A DNA stretch of 64,000 bases from Gammaproteobacteria bacterium (GTDB lineage: Bacteria; Pseudomonadota; Gammaproteobacteria; Steroidobacterales; Woeseiaceae), in contig JAOTUB010000002.1 of the NCBI GenBank assembly GCA_029864095.1, positions 1-64,000 on the forward strand. Direction: 5' to 3'. Shown here in pieces: positions 42,270 through 51,707 of the stretch; positions within the stretch are counted from its first letter, which is position 1; the number at the start of each line of letters is the position of its first letter. Position numbers and translations under genes: made by a program. A model generated the notes under the pieces. That model did no database searches. It was given only the letters and a program-made list of their open reading frames with translations, and was not told where the DNA came from.

Positions 42270-43967
42270 ATGAATCCGACAGACCCCAACTGGCATTCCG
42301 CAATAGAGCCCCCCCGCGCGGTCGCTGACGCGGCCGATATCGACTGGGACCAGACCAGCGACCTCGTCGTTGTCGGCTGGGGCGCGGCCGGAGCCGCGGC
42401 GGCGCTCGAGGCCCGCGAGCACGGCCTGCAGGTACTGGCACTCGATCGTGCCAAAGGGGGTGGCGCGACGGCGTTGAGTGGCGGCGTCGTGTACGCGGGC
42501 GGCGGCACGAGCACCCAAAAGGAAGTTGGCGAAGCGGATACGCCCCAGGCGATGTTCGACTACCTGAGCCTCGAGACCCAGGGCGTCGTCAGCGACGCCA
42601 CGCTGATGAAGTTTTGCGAGGACAGTCCTGGCAACATCGATTGGTTGAAGGATCACGGCGTGAGATTTTCAGGGCCGGTCTGGAAGAAGAAAACGTCGTA
42701 CCCGAACGTCAAGTATTTTCTCTATCACTCCGACAATTCACTGTTGCCGAGATACCGGGCCGTCGCCAGGCCGGCTGCGCGCGGCCATCGTGGCGTCATC
42801 CGGAAAGGAAGGAGCGCGGTCAATCTAGGCGTCTCGATCATCGGGCCGATGACGGCCTCGGCGCTTGCCAAAGGTGTGCAGTTGCACACCAAGACAGAGG
42901 TCCGGCAGCTGGTCGTCGACAAAGAGGGTCGCGTCATCGGCGTCAAAGCCCTGCAGCTCGTCGCCGGCTCCGACGAGTACCGGCGCCACGACCGGTATCT
43001 CTGGCTTGCCACACTTGTCGGCAAGGTGTATCCGTTCTTTCTTCCGGGCGGACGATTCGCGAAAAAACTCGCTCGCCGCTACTCGGCGAAAGCCGCCGCC
43101 ATCGAAGCCGACCAACGTCACGTTCGATTCTACAGGGCACGGCGCGGCGTTGTGCTCAGCGCGGGCGGCTTTATCTTCAATCGAAAAATGGTGGATTACT
43201 ATTGCCCGAAGTTTCGCCGCGGTATGCCGCTGGGAACGCCCGCCGACGATGGCGGCGGGATCCGGCTGGGTGAAAGCGTCGGTGGCAGGACGGATCGCAT
43301 GGAGCACGGCACGGCATGGCGTTTCATAAATCCGCCGCTGGCCTGGTCGCAAGGGATCATCGTCAATGCCAAAGGGGAGCGTTACGTCAATGAATCCTGC
43401 TACGGTGCGACCATCGGTGATGCGATGGTCGAGCACAATGGAGGCAAAGGCTGGTTGATCCTCGATGCCAGGCTCGTCTGGCAAGCCTGGCGACAAAGCA
43501 CTCCGCGGCAGGTCCTGCCGTTCCAGTGGCAGCTTGCGGCTCTGAACATGTTGTTCGGCAAGAAGAAATTTTCGACCATTGACGACCTGGCCAAGCATTA
43601 CGGATTCGACAGGGATACGCTTGCGGCGACGATCGATGCCTACAATCGAACAAGCGAAGGCGCGCAAGAGGATGCTTTTGGTAAGGCGCCCGAAGATATT
43701 CCGGGACTCGAGGCACCGTTTCACGTCATCGACGTATCGCTGGACGCGAGACTGCTGCCGTGTACGGTGCTGACGATGGGTGGTCTCGTGATCAATGAGG
43801 AAACCGGCGAGGTCCGGCGGGACGACGATTCCGTGATCAGTGGACTTTACGCCGCGGGACGGACGGCCGTCGGCATCCCGTCAAACCTCTACATGAGCGG
43901 ATTGTCAATTGCCGACTGCATTTTCTCGGGCCGGCGAGCGGCGCGCCACGCGGCCGGTGTGCACTAA
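42270..43967 (+). CDS. FAD-dependent 3-ketosteroid dehydrogenase-like flavoprotein (KstD family)
   Basis: The 565-residue protein has the N-terminal FAD fingerprint DLVVVGWGAAGAAAALEAREHGLQVLALDRA, a GGGATALSGGVVYAGGGTS patch, GVVLSAGGFIFNRKMV, and the C-terminal FAD loop ISGLYAAGRTAVGIPSNLYMSGLSIADCIFSGRRAA. The fumarate-reductase-like fold and the P-x-N-L-Y-x-S-G ending are those of 3-ketosteroid delta-1- and delta-4-dehydrogenases and related enoate reductases. It would introduce or reduce a ring-A double bond. A direct delta-1 assignment needs the active Tyr set, which I cannot place surely. Its promoter is shared with the 7-alpha-HSD-like gene. Confidence 0.82.
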   Translation: MNPTDPNWHSAIEPPRAVADAADIDWDQTSDLVVVGWGAAGAAAALEAREHGLQVLALDRAKGGGATALSGGVVYAGGGTSTQKEVGEADTPQAMFDYLSLETQGVVSDATLMKFCEDSPGNIDWLKDHGVRFSGPVWKKKTSYPNVKYFLYHSDNSLLPRYRAVARPAARGHRGVIRKGRSAVNLGVSIIGPMTASALAKGVQLHTKTEVRQLVVDKEGRVIGVKALQLVAGSDEYRRHDRYLWLATLVGKVYPFFLPGGRFAKKLARRYSAKAAAIEADQRHVRFYRARRGVVLSAGGFIFNRKMVDYYCPKFRRGMPLGTPADDGGGIRLGESVGGRTDRMEHGTAWRFINPPLAWSQGIIVNAKGERYVNESCYGATIGDAMVEHNGGKGWLILDARLVWQAWRQSTPRQVLPFQWQLAALNMLFGKKKFSTIDDLAKHYGFDRDTLAATIDAYNRTSEGAQEDAFGKAPEDIPGLEAPFHVIDVSLDARLLPCTVLTMGGLVINEETGEVRRDDDSVISGLYAAGRTAVGIPSNLYMSGLSIADCIFSGRRAARHAAGVH

Positions 43968-43987
43968 CGCCCGCTGTTAATGCGAAG

Positions 43988-45613
43988 CTATTGCTGCGCG
44001 TCGTCGTCCGCGCACACATCGCCCAGCGGTACCGTCGTCTCGCAATCGTAAGTGAGTCGCCCGCGATGACCGAGCTGGCGATCGAGATAGTCGAGCAATG
44101 CCGGCGGCGCCATTCCGGGTGCCGCATCCTGCTGCAGTGATTCCAGCGACCTCGGGAAGTCTGCCCAGTCTCTCGGCGCCCGCCATCCGGGAGGCGGCAT
44201 GATCGTAGAGCGCGTGCCGCTGACGGGATAGATGGCCCGCCAGTCACGAATCTTAGTGGCCAGTCTTTTGACGACATCCGGGAATTGATCCGCCAGGTTG
44301 CTGAACTCGTAGGGATCCTCGCTGATCCTGTACAAATGATTGACGACCCTGGACGTCAGCTGATCCTGTTCCACTTCCTGGATCAGTTTCCATTCGTCAT
44401 TGAAAATCGTCAGGTTGAACTGGCCGTAATTTGGCGTCTCGGATGCAAAAAAAACGAATTCCTTGCGCGGCGCGGGACGCCCTTCGAGGATCGACGGCAG
44501 CAGACTCCTGCCGTCCAGCGGGAAGCGACTCCCCGTTTCGATTCCGGCGGCGTCGGCCAGGGTCGGAAACACGTCCATGACCGTCATGACGTCAGTGAGT
44601 TGCTTGCCGCGTGGTACCCGAGCGGGCCAGCGCAACACGGAAACGACTCGAATTCCGCCTTCAAAGACTTCGCCCTTGCCGCCGCGGAGCGGCGCATTGT
44701 CAGCGCCGCCAACGGAGTATGCGGCACCGCCGTTGTCGCTCATGAAAAAAACGATCGTGTCGTCAGCGAGCCCCTCATCGTCGAGGGTATCGAGCACCTG
44801 GCCGATCGCCTGGTCCATGGCGTCGACGACGGCCGCGTACAACGGCCGTGCGCTCGGCACACCGCGGTCTCTGGCGCGCTGACGCGTCAGGTCGGTTTGT
44901 TTGCTGCGCGCCGGCTCGAGATCGGTGTTGATGTCCCGGTACTTTTCCACCAGGTCGTCCGGAGCGGCCAGCGGCGTGTGCGGAGCCAGAAACGGCAGAT
45001 AGATAAAAAACGGCCTGTCTCGGTCACGCTCCCGAATGTAGCGTGACACTTCATCCGCAAGCAGAAATGTTTCGTAGCCCTGATCGTCGATGGTCTCGCC
45101 GTTTCTTTGGAAGTCGGTGCCTCCCTGGTTCGCGAACGGCGGAAAATAGCCGACTTCGGTATGCAGGTGCCCGTAAAAATGCTCGAAGCCGCGCTCGTTG
45201 GGATGAAATCCCTGTTGTGAGTGGCCGAGATGCCACTTGCCGACGATCGCAGTCTGATATCCGTCAGCCAGGAAGCTTTCCGACATGAAGCGCTCGTCCG
45301 GATGAATGCCGATCGAGTCCCACGGCAGAATGACACCGTACGCGACACCTAGCCGCATGGGATTTCGTCCGGTCATTAACGCTGCCCGCGTTGGCGAACA
45401 AATGGGCGTCGTGTAGAAACGATTGAGTTCGATGCCTTCGGACGCCAGTCGATCGAGCGACGGTGTGTCGATATCGCCGCCGTGGAAGCCGACATCTCCC
45501 CAGCCGAGATCATCCGCGACGATCACGACGACATTGGGTTTACCGTCGGCGTGGCACGCCAGCGCAAACACGCTTGTTAACAGTACCAATAATTGGCGCA
45601 CGTGAGCCTCCAT
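43988..45613 (-). CDS. Secreted sulfatase (type I, Cys-type)
   Basis: The 541-residue enzyme has a signal peptide (VRQLLVLLTSVFALACHA; possible lipobox ALAC), the metal-binding VADDLGWGD, and the sulfatase signature Cys72 in ICSPTRAALMTGR, where Cys is converted to formylglycine. Further marks are GKWHLGHSQQGFHP and FFMSDNGGA. It hydrolyses sulfate esters in the periplasm. In a steroid region the natural guess is a steroid or sterol sulfate, but polysaccharide sulfates cannot be excluded. A formylglycine-generating enzyme is not in the window. It converges on the KstD-like gene. Confidence 0.9.
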   Translation of the reverse strand: MEAHVRQLLVLLTSVFALACHADGKPNVVVIVADDLGWGDVGFHGGDIDTPSLDRLASEGIELNRFYTTPICSPTRAALMTGRNPMRLGVAYGVILPWDSIGIHPDERFMSESFLADGYQTAIVGKWHLGHSQQGFHPNERGFEHFYGHLHTEVGYFPPFANQGGTDFQRNGETIDDQGYETFLLADEVSRYIRERDRDRPFFIYLPFLAPHTPLAAPDDLVEKYRDINTDLEPARSKQTDLTRQRARDRGVPSARPLYAAVVDAMDQAIGQVLDTLDDEGLADDTIVFFMSDNGGAAYSVGGADNAPLRGGKGEVFEGGIRVVSVLRWPARVPRGKQLTDVMTVMDVFPTLADAAGIETGSRFPLDGRSLLPSILEGRPAPRKEFVFFASETPNYGQFNLTIFNDEWKLIQEVEQDQLTSRVVNHLYRISEDPYEFSNLADQFPDVVKRLATKIRDWRAIYPVSGTRSTIMPPPGWRAPRDWADFPRSLESLQQDAAPGMAPPALLDYLDRQLGHRGRLTYDCETTVPLGDVCADDDAQQ

Positions 45614-45691
45614 TGCATGCTCTCGAGTTTGGCGATCCCGAAACCACAGGATTCTGCATGTCTAGCGCTACGCCGGCTCAGTGCTGCAGGC

Positions 45692-46480
45692 CTACTGGCC
45701 GGGCGCGCCCGGAATTCCTGCCACGTAAAGTCCCGCCGTCATACCGCCGTCGATGACCAGCTCGGAGCCGTTACAATACGAGCTGTCGCTAGACGCCAGG
45801 AACAACACGGCAGCGGCAATTTCGGCAGGTTCGCAGCCGCGCTGTTGTGGAACAAACCGGAATCGAGTCGCAAGGTCCTCCTGCGACAGCCCCTGCGGGT
45901 TGGTCATAGGCGTATTGACACCGCCCGGCATTACGCAATTGACACGGATACCGTAGGGTCCGAGCTCCAGGGCCGCAGTTCGGGTGAGCCCGCGAATCGC
46001 AAACTTGCTTGCCGCGTAAGCACCGGTGCCGTTGTGCGGCAAGACCGCAGACGATGATGACAGGTTCACGATAGCGCCTGAGCCCGCGCTTTTCATCGTC
46101 GGGATGACCGCGCGCAATCCCAGAAAGCTGCCTGTGACGTTGATATCGAGCAACTTGCGGAACAACACGGGATCGGTGTCTTCCAACGTGGCGAACGCGA
46201 GGATTCCTGCGTTGTTGACCAGTACGTCGATGCGACCCGTGTCGGCCAGCGTGCTGTCGACCACCTTTTTCCAGCCATTTTCATCGGATACGTCGAGGTA
46301 AACCTTTGTTGCCCTGTCGCCGATGCGTCGTGCCGTCTTATCCAGGTCCTCGTCAAGAATGTCAGTCAGGACGACAGTGGCACCAGCCGCGGCCAGCGAC
46401 TCCGCAACGGCGGCACCGATGCCCCGCGCGGCGCCCGTGACAATCGCCGTCTGGCCTTCGAGCTTTTTGATTTCACTCAT
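45692..46480 (-). CDS. SDR-family oxidoreductase (3-alpha/20-beta-HSD-like)
   Basis: The 262-residue SDR begins at ATG 46480 (a longer reading to 46603 lacks fold). It has VTGAARGIGAAVAESL, DI in LTDILDEDL (NAD type), NNAGI, LSSSSA, active Tyr and Lys in GAYAASKFAIRGLTR, MPGGVNTPM and GSELVIDGGMTAGLYV. The ending resembles 3-alpha/20-beta-HSD of actinobacteria. It lies 78 bp upstream of the sulfatase on the same strand and may be co-transcribed with it. The steroid role is inferred from context. Confidence 0.82.
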   Translation of the reverse strand: MSEIKKLEGQTAIVTGAARGIGAAVAESLAAAGATVVLTDILDEDLDKTARRIGDRATKVYLDVSDENGWKKVVDSTLADTGRIDVLVNNAGILAFATLEDTDPVLFRKLLDINVTGSFLGLRAVIPTMKSAGSGAIVNLSSSSAVLPHNGTGAYAASKFAIRGLTRTAALELGPYGIRVNCVMPGGVNTPMTNPQGLSQEDLATRFRFVPQQRGCEPAEIAAAVLFLASSDSSYCNGSELVIDGGMTAGLYVAGIPGAPGQ

Positions 46481-46854
46481 AGCTGCTTCGCCACCGTGCG
46501 CGCGGCTGAGAAGAAGCACACCCGGAGTGACCGACCGCACCCGGTTTCCTGTTGCTCGATTTTGCGGATCCAGGCCGAGAATGCGCGCTGGTCTCTCGTC
46601 CAATCATCGTCGACAGCCGCTGCTTGCAGCCGCGCTGCGACGCCATTATTGGCACAAAGCGGCAGCGGAATCAAAGGCCGGGAAGCCGACATTCGCAGGC
46701 CGTCCCGCCGTCTCGCTTTAGCTAGAAATAAATCACGGTGTCTAAGAAACATTTTATAATCAAATAGTTATACAGGTAAGCAATATCTTGCAAATGCGAG
46801 ATACCTGTGTATAATGCTCGTCAATGCTCTCACACAGTTACAGGAGTAATGACC
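46481..46854. other. Divergent intergenic region (374 bp) between SDR and phasin-like gene
   Basis: It holds the strong phasin promoter (46788-46815) and a 7-bp inverted repeat, ACAGGTA at 46772-46778 with TACCTGT at 46802-46808, which brackets the -35 box and touches the -10. A repressor bound there would block the promoter. No gene is supported in the rest. Confidence 0.5.
46788..46815 (+). promoter_or_regulatory. Strong sigma-70 promoter of the phasin-like gene
   Basis: TTGCAA (46788-46793) and a perfect TATAAT (46810-46815) are separated by 16 bp; transcription would begin near 46822, about 33 bases before the start codon. A ribosome site AGGAG lies just upstream of the gene. The 7-bp dyad ACAGGTA/TACCTGT overlaps the promoter and is a likely operator. 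Confidence 0.65.
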
Positions 46855-47235
46855 ATGAGCAAGTTCGAAGAGATGAAGAAGAACGTAGCGGTTCGCGGCA
46901 AATCGCTGCTCGCCGCGGTTGCCGACATCCTCGAGTCGGTTACGAAGCAGAACATCGCGTTCGCCAACGAGTTCGCGGGATTTGCCGTTGAGCAGGTTCG
47001 TCTGCCGACGCAGGCTGACGGTCTGGCCGATTATCGGAGCCGCAGCAAGGCTGCCTATGCGAAGCTGGGCACGACGCTGAAGCATCACGGCAAAGACCTT
47101 ATTGCGGTGGTCCGTGAAGTCCCGGGCCAGGTAAAAGGCGCATTGAAAGCGGAAGCGCAAGCCCCGACGCACGCAAAAAAGGTTGCCAAGAAGTCAACCA
47201 GGAAGGCAAAGAAGCTCCAAGGGAAAGCAGCGTAG
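46855..47235 (+). CDS. Phasin-like granule-associated protein with basic tail
   Basis: The 126-residue protein has an amphipathic helical N-terminal part (FEEMKKNVAVRGKSLLAAVADILESVTKQNIAFANEFAGFAVEQV), as in phasins that coat polyhydroxyalkanoate or lipid granules. A Lys/Ala-rich C-terminus (HAKKVAKKSTRKAKKLQGKAA) resembles histone H1-like or DNA-binding phasins such as PhaM. Start 46855 is preferred over 46849 by spacing from AGGAG. A strong promoter and a strong terminator show it is a single-gene, highly expressed unit. No PHA synthase is in the window; the neighbouring lipid-storage operon is an alternative partner (inference). Confidence 0.65.
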   Translation: MSKFEEMKKNVAVRGKSLLAAVADILESVTKQNIAFANEFAGFAVEQVRLPTQADGLADYRSRSKAAYAKLGTTLKHHGKDLIAVVREVPGQVKGALKAEAQAPTHAKKVAKKSTRKAKKLQGKAA

Positions 47236-47273
47236 CGCCACTGCTTTAATTTAATGTTGCTCAAGGCGCAAGG

Positions 47274-47303
47274 GGCCGGTGCAAGTTTTTGCACCGGCCT
47301 TTT
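47274..47303 (+). terminator. Rho-independent terminator of the phasin-like gene
   Basis: A perfect 10-bp GC-rich stem (47274-47283 with 47290-47299) with a six-base loop is followed by TTTT. It stops transcription 38 bp after the gene and may also serve the convergent acyl-CoA synthetase gene, whose stop lies 58 bp away. Confidence 0.85.
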
Positions 47304-47360
47304 CTTATCTGGTCGGATAAAGGATGATCGCTCGCCAATCGGTTTCAAAAAAATGCAGCG

Positions 47361-49064
47361 CTACTCCGAGTCATCGAGCGTCGACAGAAACAGCTCGCGA
47401 ATCTTCGGCTTTGGTATTTTCCCGGCCGGATTCCGCGGCAGCGGATCCTCGACGATCGCAATGATCTTCGGGATCTTGTAGGCCGCCAGGTGTTTGCCAA
47501 GGAAGTCCTCAATCTCTGCGGCATCGGTTGACTCGCCGTCACGCAGCCGCACCATGGCGACGAGTTTCTCGCCGAGACGATCGTCAGGAATACCGAATGT
47601 GACGTCTTCGAGAATCGACGGGTGCTCGGACAAGACGCGTTCTATCTCCGCGCAGTAAATATTCTCGCCGCCGGATATCACCATGTCGGTTTGCCGGTCC
47701 ACGATGTAAAGACGCTGCTCCTCGTCGAGATAGCCGACGTCGCCGGTGCGGAACCAACCGTCCTTGAAGCACTCGGCGTTGGCCTCCGGCCGGTTGTCAT
47801 AGCCGGACATCACGGTCGCGCCGCGAACGCAAATCTCGCCCGTTTCCTTGGTACCCGCCCATTTGCCGTCGTTTTTCATGATTCGGATTTCTGACGTGGC
47901 GACGGCCTTGCCGGCACTGGATGGCAAGGCGAGGAATTCTTCGCCGATTGTTAAGGCGATCGCGCCGTTCGTCTCGGTCATCCCGTAGCCGGTGCCGATA
48001 ACGGCGGCGGGAAACGCCTTCTTGAGCGCGTCGAGCAATGGTACCGGGGTCGCCTGGCCGCCAATGGACAGTGCGGACAGCGAGGACAGGTCATATTTCT
48101 CACGGTCCTTGACCTGCAACAGGTCCCAGTGCATCGTCGGCACGCCCGGAAACACCGTGATTTTTTCGCGTTCAATGAGCTGCAATGTCGATTCAGCGTT
48201 CCAGCGACGCATGAGAACGACCTTGCCACCCTGCGCCAGGCTCGGTAAAAGCACGGAGTGACAGCCGCTGACATGAAACAGCGGAAACATCAGCAGCGTG
48301 CAGGTCTGCGGACGGTTGGCTGCCAGTGTCTGCAGGTCGATGCCGAGTAGCGCCGCCATCTGCGCACCGATCAACGCGTTCGAAAACTGGTTCGTTTTCA
48401 GCGCTGTCATGACCCCGCGATGAGTCAGCACCGCGCCCTTGGGCCGGCCGGTGGTCCCCGACGTGAACAGGATCAGTGCGGGATCTTCAGGGTCGCAGGC
48501 CGTGGTCTGCAATTCCATGTTGCCTGCGGCAGCCAGGATGCCGTCGAGAAATCCGCTGCCTTTCTCGTCGCCCTCAGGCACGTCTGTTACGAGGCGCGGA
48601 ATATCGGCGGCCGTCGTGTCATCGAGGCCTTCGGCGCAGCGTCGGTCGGTAACGGCGAGCGTGCAACTGGTGGACTCGAGGCAATAGGCGATTTCGCCGG
48701 CTTTGCCGCGGCTGTTGACCAGTACGGCGACGGCACCTAACGACGTGATGGCCAGGAATGAAACGATCCATTCGGGCGCGTTGCGCATGACGATGGCCAC
48801 GCGGCTGCCGCGACGGATATCATACTTATCCCGAAGGTGGGCCGCCAATGTCGCTGCTTGCGCAGTTGCGTCCGAGTACGTCAGACGGCGCCCCTCGTAG
48901 ACGACGAGGGTCTTGTCGGCAAAGTGCGGCAATGTTTCGTAAAGGCTGCTGAGGTAGGCCGGCGTATCGCGAAATACGCGGCACGGAACGCCGTTCACCT
49001 CGATCTGCACGAATTCAAACGGGCCGCCCGGCCCGGTCAGTTTCTCGATGATACTGTCTGTCAT
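47361..49064 (-). CDS. Acyl-CoA synthetase / AMP-dependent CoA ligase
   Basis: The 567-residue ligase activates a carboxylic acid with ATP and CoA. It carries the AMP-binding motif FTSGTTGRPKGAVLTHRG (about residues 195-215), TGYGMTETNGA, the hinge-region Asp in WFRTGDVGYLDEEQRLYIVDRQTDMV and the C-terminal Lys in NPAGKIPK. It belongs to the medium/long or steroid-acid FadD-like group. Start 49064 has no strong ribosome site; a longer reading would cover the divergent promoter of the acylase gene. In this region it could activate the side-chain acid of a sterol or bile acid, with BaiB as a functional parallel, or a fatty acid. Confidence 0.88.
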   Translation of the reverse strand: MTDSIIEKLTGPGGPFEFVQIEVNGVPCRVFRDTPAYLSSLYETLPHFADKTLVVYEGRRLTYSDATAQAATLAAHLRDKYDIRRGSRVAIVMRNAPEWIVSFLAITSLGAVAVLVNSRGKAGEIAYCLESTSCTLAVTDRRCAEGLDDTTAADIPRLVTDVPEGDEKGSGFLDGILAAAGNMELQTTACDPEDPALILFTSGTTGRPKGAVLTHRGVMTALKTNQFSNALIGAQMAALLGIDLQTLAANRPQTCTLLMFPLFHVSGCHSVLLPSLAQGGKVVLMRRWNAESTLQLIEREKITVFPGVPTMHWDLLQVKDREKYDLSSLSALSIGGQATPVPLLDALKKAFPAAVIGTGYGMTETNGAIALTIGEEFLALPSSAGKAVATSEIRIMKNDGKWAGTKETGEICVRGATVMSGYDNRPEANAECFKDGWFRTGDVGYLDEEQRLYIVDRQTDMVISGGENIYCAEIERVLSEHPSILEDVTFGIPDDRLGEKLVAMVRLRDGESTDAAEIEDFLGKHLAAYKIPKIIAIVEDPLPRNPAGKIPKPKIRELFLSTLDDSE

Positions 49065-49233
49065 GGCTGTAGTAGTCCGGGTTCGTCGGCAGCGCCTGCC
49101 GGTAAAAGACACAAATCGCAGTCAATTTAGCAAAAATGATGCGAGATTGCTCATTTTCCCGCTAAAATATCGCGAAATGCGTAATTTTTTAAGACAGAAC
49201 TACGAATTCGCCTGTGCTCAAAAGGCCCGTAGC

Positions 49234-51663
49234 ATGCAGAAACATCGCTTAGGCGCCTCCCACGCACTGGTGTTTCTATTGCTGTCATCCTGTGCCACCG
49301 ATCATGCCTACCGGGCACAGCTGTACCGCACGGAAGGCGGCATTCCGCATATCGTTGCACCGGATTTTGCCAGCATGGCGTATGGTACGGGCTACGCAGC
49401 CGCAGAGGACAATATCTGCCTGCTGGCCCGGCATTTCCTGCGACTGCGCGCACGCCTGTCGCAGCACTTCGGTCCCCTCGACGGCAATCTCGACAGTGAT
49501 TTTTTCTACCAGCTCATGATCGACGAGGGCCGCTATTCACTCGACGCCGACCCCGAATTCGAAGTGATGTTCCGTGGGTACGCGGCGGGGTACAACCGCT
49601 ACCTGCGGGATACCGGCGTCGAAAACCTGCCGGACCCCGGCTGCAGGGGTGCAGGCTGGGTGCGAGAGATTACTGCGCAGGATTCACGGAATGCGCACCT
49701 CAATCCGTTCTTCCTCGCGGCTTTCAAGGACATGGTGATTGCGGCGCAACCGCCCGGCGACGGTGCTGGCGCCGGCCCGGCGGAGCCACTGGCGGCCGGC
49801 GTGGCGGATCGAATAACAGCAACGTATTTCACCAAGGGCAGCAACGGCGTGGCGATCGGCCGTCAGGGTGCGGCATCCGGCAAGGCCTTGTTGTTCGCCA
49901 ATCCTCATCTCGAATGGCGCCCGGACCTGCGGCTCTATCCAATGCACCAGATCATTCCCGGCGTGATCAACCTGCTGGGCGCCAACCTGTTCGATCGTGC
50001 CAGCGTAGGGTTCGGCACAAACGGCTACATCGCCTGGACCAATACGGTGTCGACGGCCCGGCGATTCACGTTTTACCAGCTGGAGCTCGTTCCCGGTGAC
50101 CCCGAAAGCTACCTGTTCGACGGCCAGCCGAGAAAGATGCGACGTCATCAAGTGACCGTTCCCGTCAAGAGCGACGGCGGTGCCGTGACGAACCAAACTC
50201 GCGTTTTCTTCAAGACGCATTTTGGCTACCTGATTGGCAGCTTCCCGTGGAATCACGACGTTGCCTTTGCATTGCGGTTGACCGACGAGGAGAACCGTGC
50301 CGTCAATGGCGCAACCAGCCAGTCCTACCAGGCCCAGACCGTGCGCGAACTGCTCGAGGTGCATCGTCGCCACCAGTACACCACGGTCAACCTGATCGCA
50401 GCCGATTTGCACGGAGAAGTTCTGTACGGTGACCTCGGAGCCGTTGCCAACCTGAGCAACCAGCAGCTCGACGCTTGCCGCCAGGCATCGGGCAGAGCGC
50501 TTGATGGGTCGCGATCCGACTGCCAGTGGCAGGACAGTGCTGATGCGGTGGCCGCGGGCATCCTGCCGCCGTCTTTCGCCCCATACCTGATTCGCGACGA
50601 TTTCGTCACCAATTCCAACGACAGCTACTGGCTGGCTAACCCGTCCGCACCGATTGCAGGCATCGCCGACATCTACGGCAGGATCGCGACCGAGCGAACC
50701 TTGCGCACGCGTTCCGGCCTGCAGATGGTGCTGCAACGATTGGCGGGGTCCGATGGCAGGCCTGACCGCGGTTTCACGCTCGACACCCTGGTTGGCGTCC
50801 TGATGAGCAACCAGAGCATGGCCGGCAATCTTATCCGGAATGACCTGGTGACACTGTGTACGCTGAATCCGCAAGTCATGCTCGCCGATGGCGATCAGGT
50901 TGACCTTACGCCCGCATGCCGGGTGCTCGCCGAATGGGACGGGCACGCAAGCGTGGACAGCCGTGGCGCCCACCTGTTCCGCGAGTTCATGCGTGAAGCC
51001 AATGCTCTCGCAGGCCCCACCTCCTGGCCGCGGGTCCTGCCGGCCTCTTTGGATTACGAGGTTTCGTTCGACCCGCAGCGGCCGGTCGCAACACCCTACG
51101 GATTACGGACGGACGCCAATCCCAATGCCCTGATCGCACTCGCGAGGGCGACACAGAAACTGGACGCGGCGGCGATCGACCTGGACGCGCGCCTCGGCGA
51201 TATTCAGGGTGTCTGCCGCAACGACGCGTTCATTCCACTGGGCGGTGGCCCCGAGATCGAAGGCGTATTCAACAAAATGGAGTTCGACTTCGCCGGCGCG
51301 GCGGGCTATCCAGAGGTTACGGGCTCCAGCGGCAGCTGGTACATGGCAACCGAACTCTCGGATGATGGTCCCAGCGCAAAAGGCATCCTCAGCTATTCAG
51401 TCTCCGCCAACCCGGAATCGCCACATTACTCGGACATGACCCGGCGCCTGTCCGAAAACGAGTTCCTCGACCTGCCGTACACGGAATCCGAAGTCCGGGC
51501 CGCGGCACTTGAATCAAGGACCCTGGTCGAGGGCGTCGGCAATTGCAGGGACGACCGCTGGCGGCGATTCGCGAGCCTCAATTTCGACGACGAACATCAC
51601 TGTGTCCGGTATTTCAAGGATCTCGCGGCAAAGCGCCTGGTCGACTTCGCAACCGCCCGCTGA
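49234..51663 (+). CDS. Secreted penicillin-acylase-family N-terminal nucleophile hydrolase
   Basis: The 809-residue precursor starts with a lipoprotein-type signal (HALVFLLLSSC; Cys at about 21). It has the acylase alpha-chain start (YRTEGGIPHIVAPDFASMAYGTGYAAAEDNICLL) and the autocleavage site before Ser in YFTKGSNGVAIG (about residue 205), the nucleophile of the beta chain. Later motifs ANPHLEWR, GFGTNGYIAWTNT and GVGNCRDDRWRRF fit aculeacin- or acyl-homoserine-lactone-acylase-like members. It cleaves an amide bond of a hydrophobic acyl group, in the periplasm or at the outer membrane. Candidates are AHLs, N-acyl amino acids and amino-conjugated bile acids; sequence alone does not choose. 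ATG 49177 is another start. Confidence 0.87.
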   Translation: MQKHRLGASHALVFLLLSSCATDHAYRAQLYRTEGGIPHIVAPDFASMAYGTGYAAAEDNICLLARHFLRLRARLSQHFGPLDGNLDSDFFYQLMIDEGRYSLDADPEFEVMFRGYAAGYNRYLRDTGVENLPDPGCRGAGWVREITAQDSRNAHLNPFFLAAFKDMVIAAQPPGDGAGAGPAEPLAAGVADRITATYFTKGSNGVAIGRQGAASGKALLFANPHLEWRPDLRLYPMHQIIPGVINLLGANLFDRASVGFGTNGYIAWTNTVSTARRFTFYQLELVPGDPESYLFDGQPRKMRRHQVTVPVKSDGGAVTNQTRVFFKTHFGYLIGSFPWNHDVAFALRLTDEENRAVNGATSQSYQAQTVRELLEVHRRHQYTTVNLIAADLHGEVLYGDLGAVANLSNQQLDACRQASGRALDGSRSDCQWQDSADAVAAGILPPSFAPYLIRDDFVTNSNDSYWLANPSAPIAGIADIYGRIATERTLRTRSGLQMVLQRLAGSDGRPDRGFTLDTLVGVLMSNQSMAGNLIRNDLVTLCTLNPQVMLADGDQVDLTPACRVLAEWDGHASVDSRGAHLFREFMREANALAGPTSWPRVLPASLDYEVSFDPQRPVATPYGLRTDANPNALIALARATQKLDAAAIDLDARLGDIQGVCRNDAFIPLGGGPEIEGVFNKMEFDFAGAAGYPEVTGSSGSWYMATELSDDGPSAKGILSYSVSANPESPHYSDMTRRLSENEFLDLPYTESEVRAAALESRTLVEGVGNCRDDRWRRFASLNFDDEHHCVRYFKDLAAKRLVDFATAR

Positions 51664-51707
51664 GTTCGCCGGCACAGCTGCTGGTTGTAAGCGTCCAGTC
51701 GTCTTTT

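Noticed and set aside
49684..50973. A 429-codon open frame on the minus strand
   Set aside because: It lies antisense inside the acylase gene, whose catalytic motifs are clear on the plus strand.
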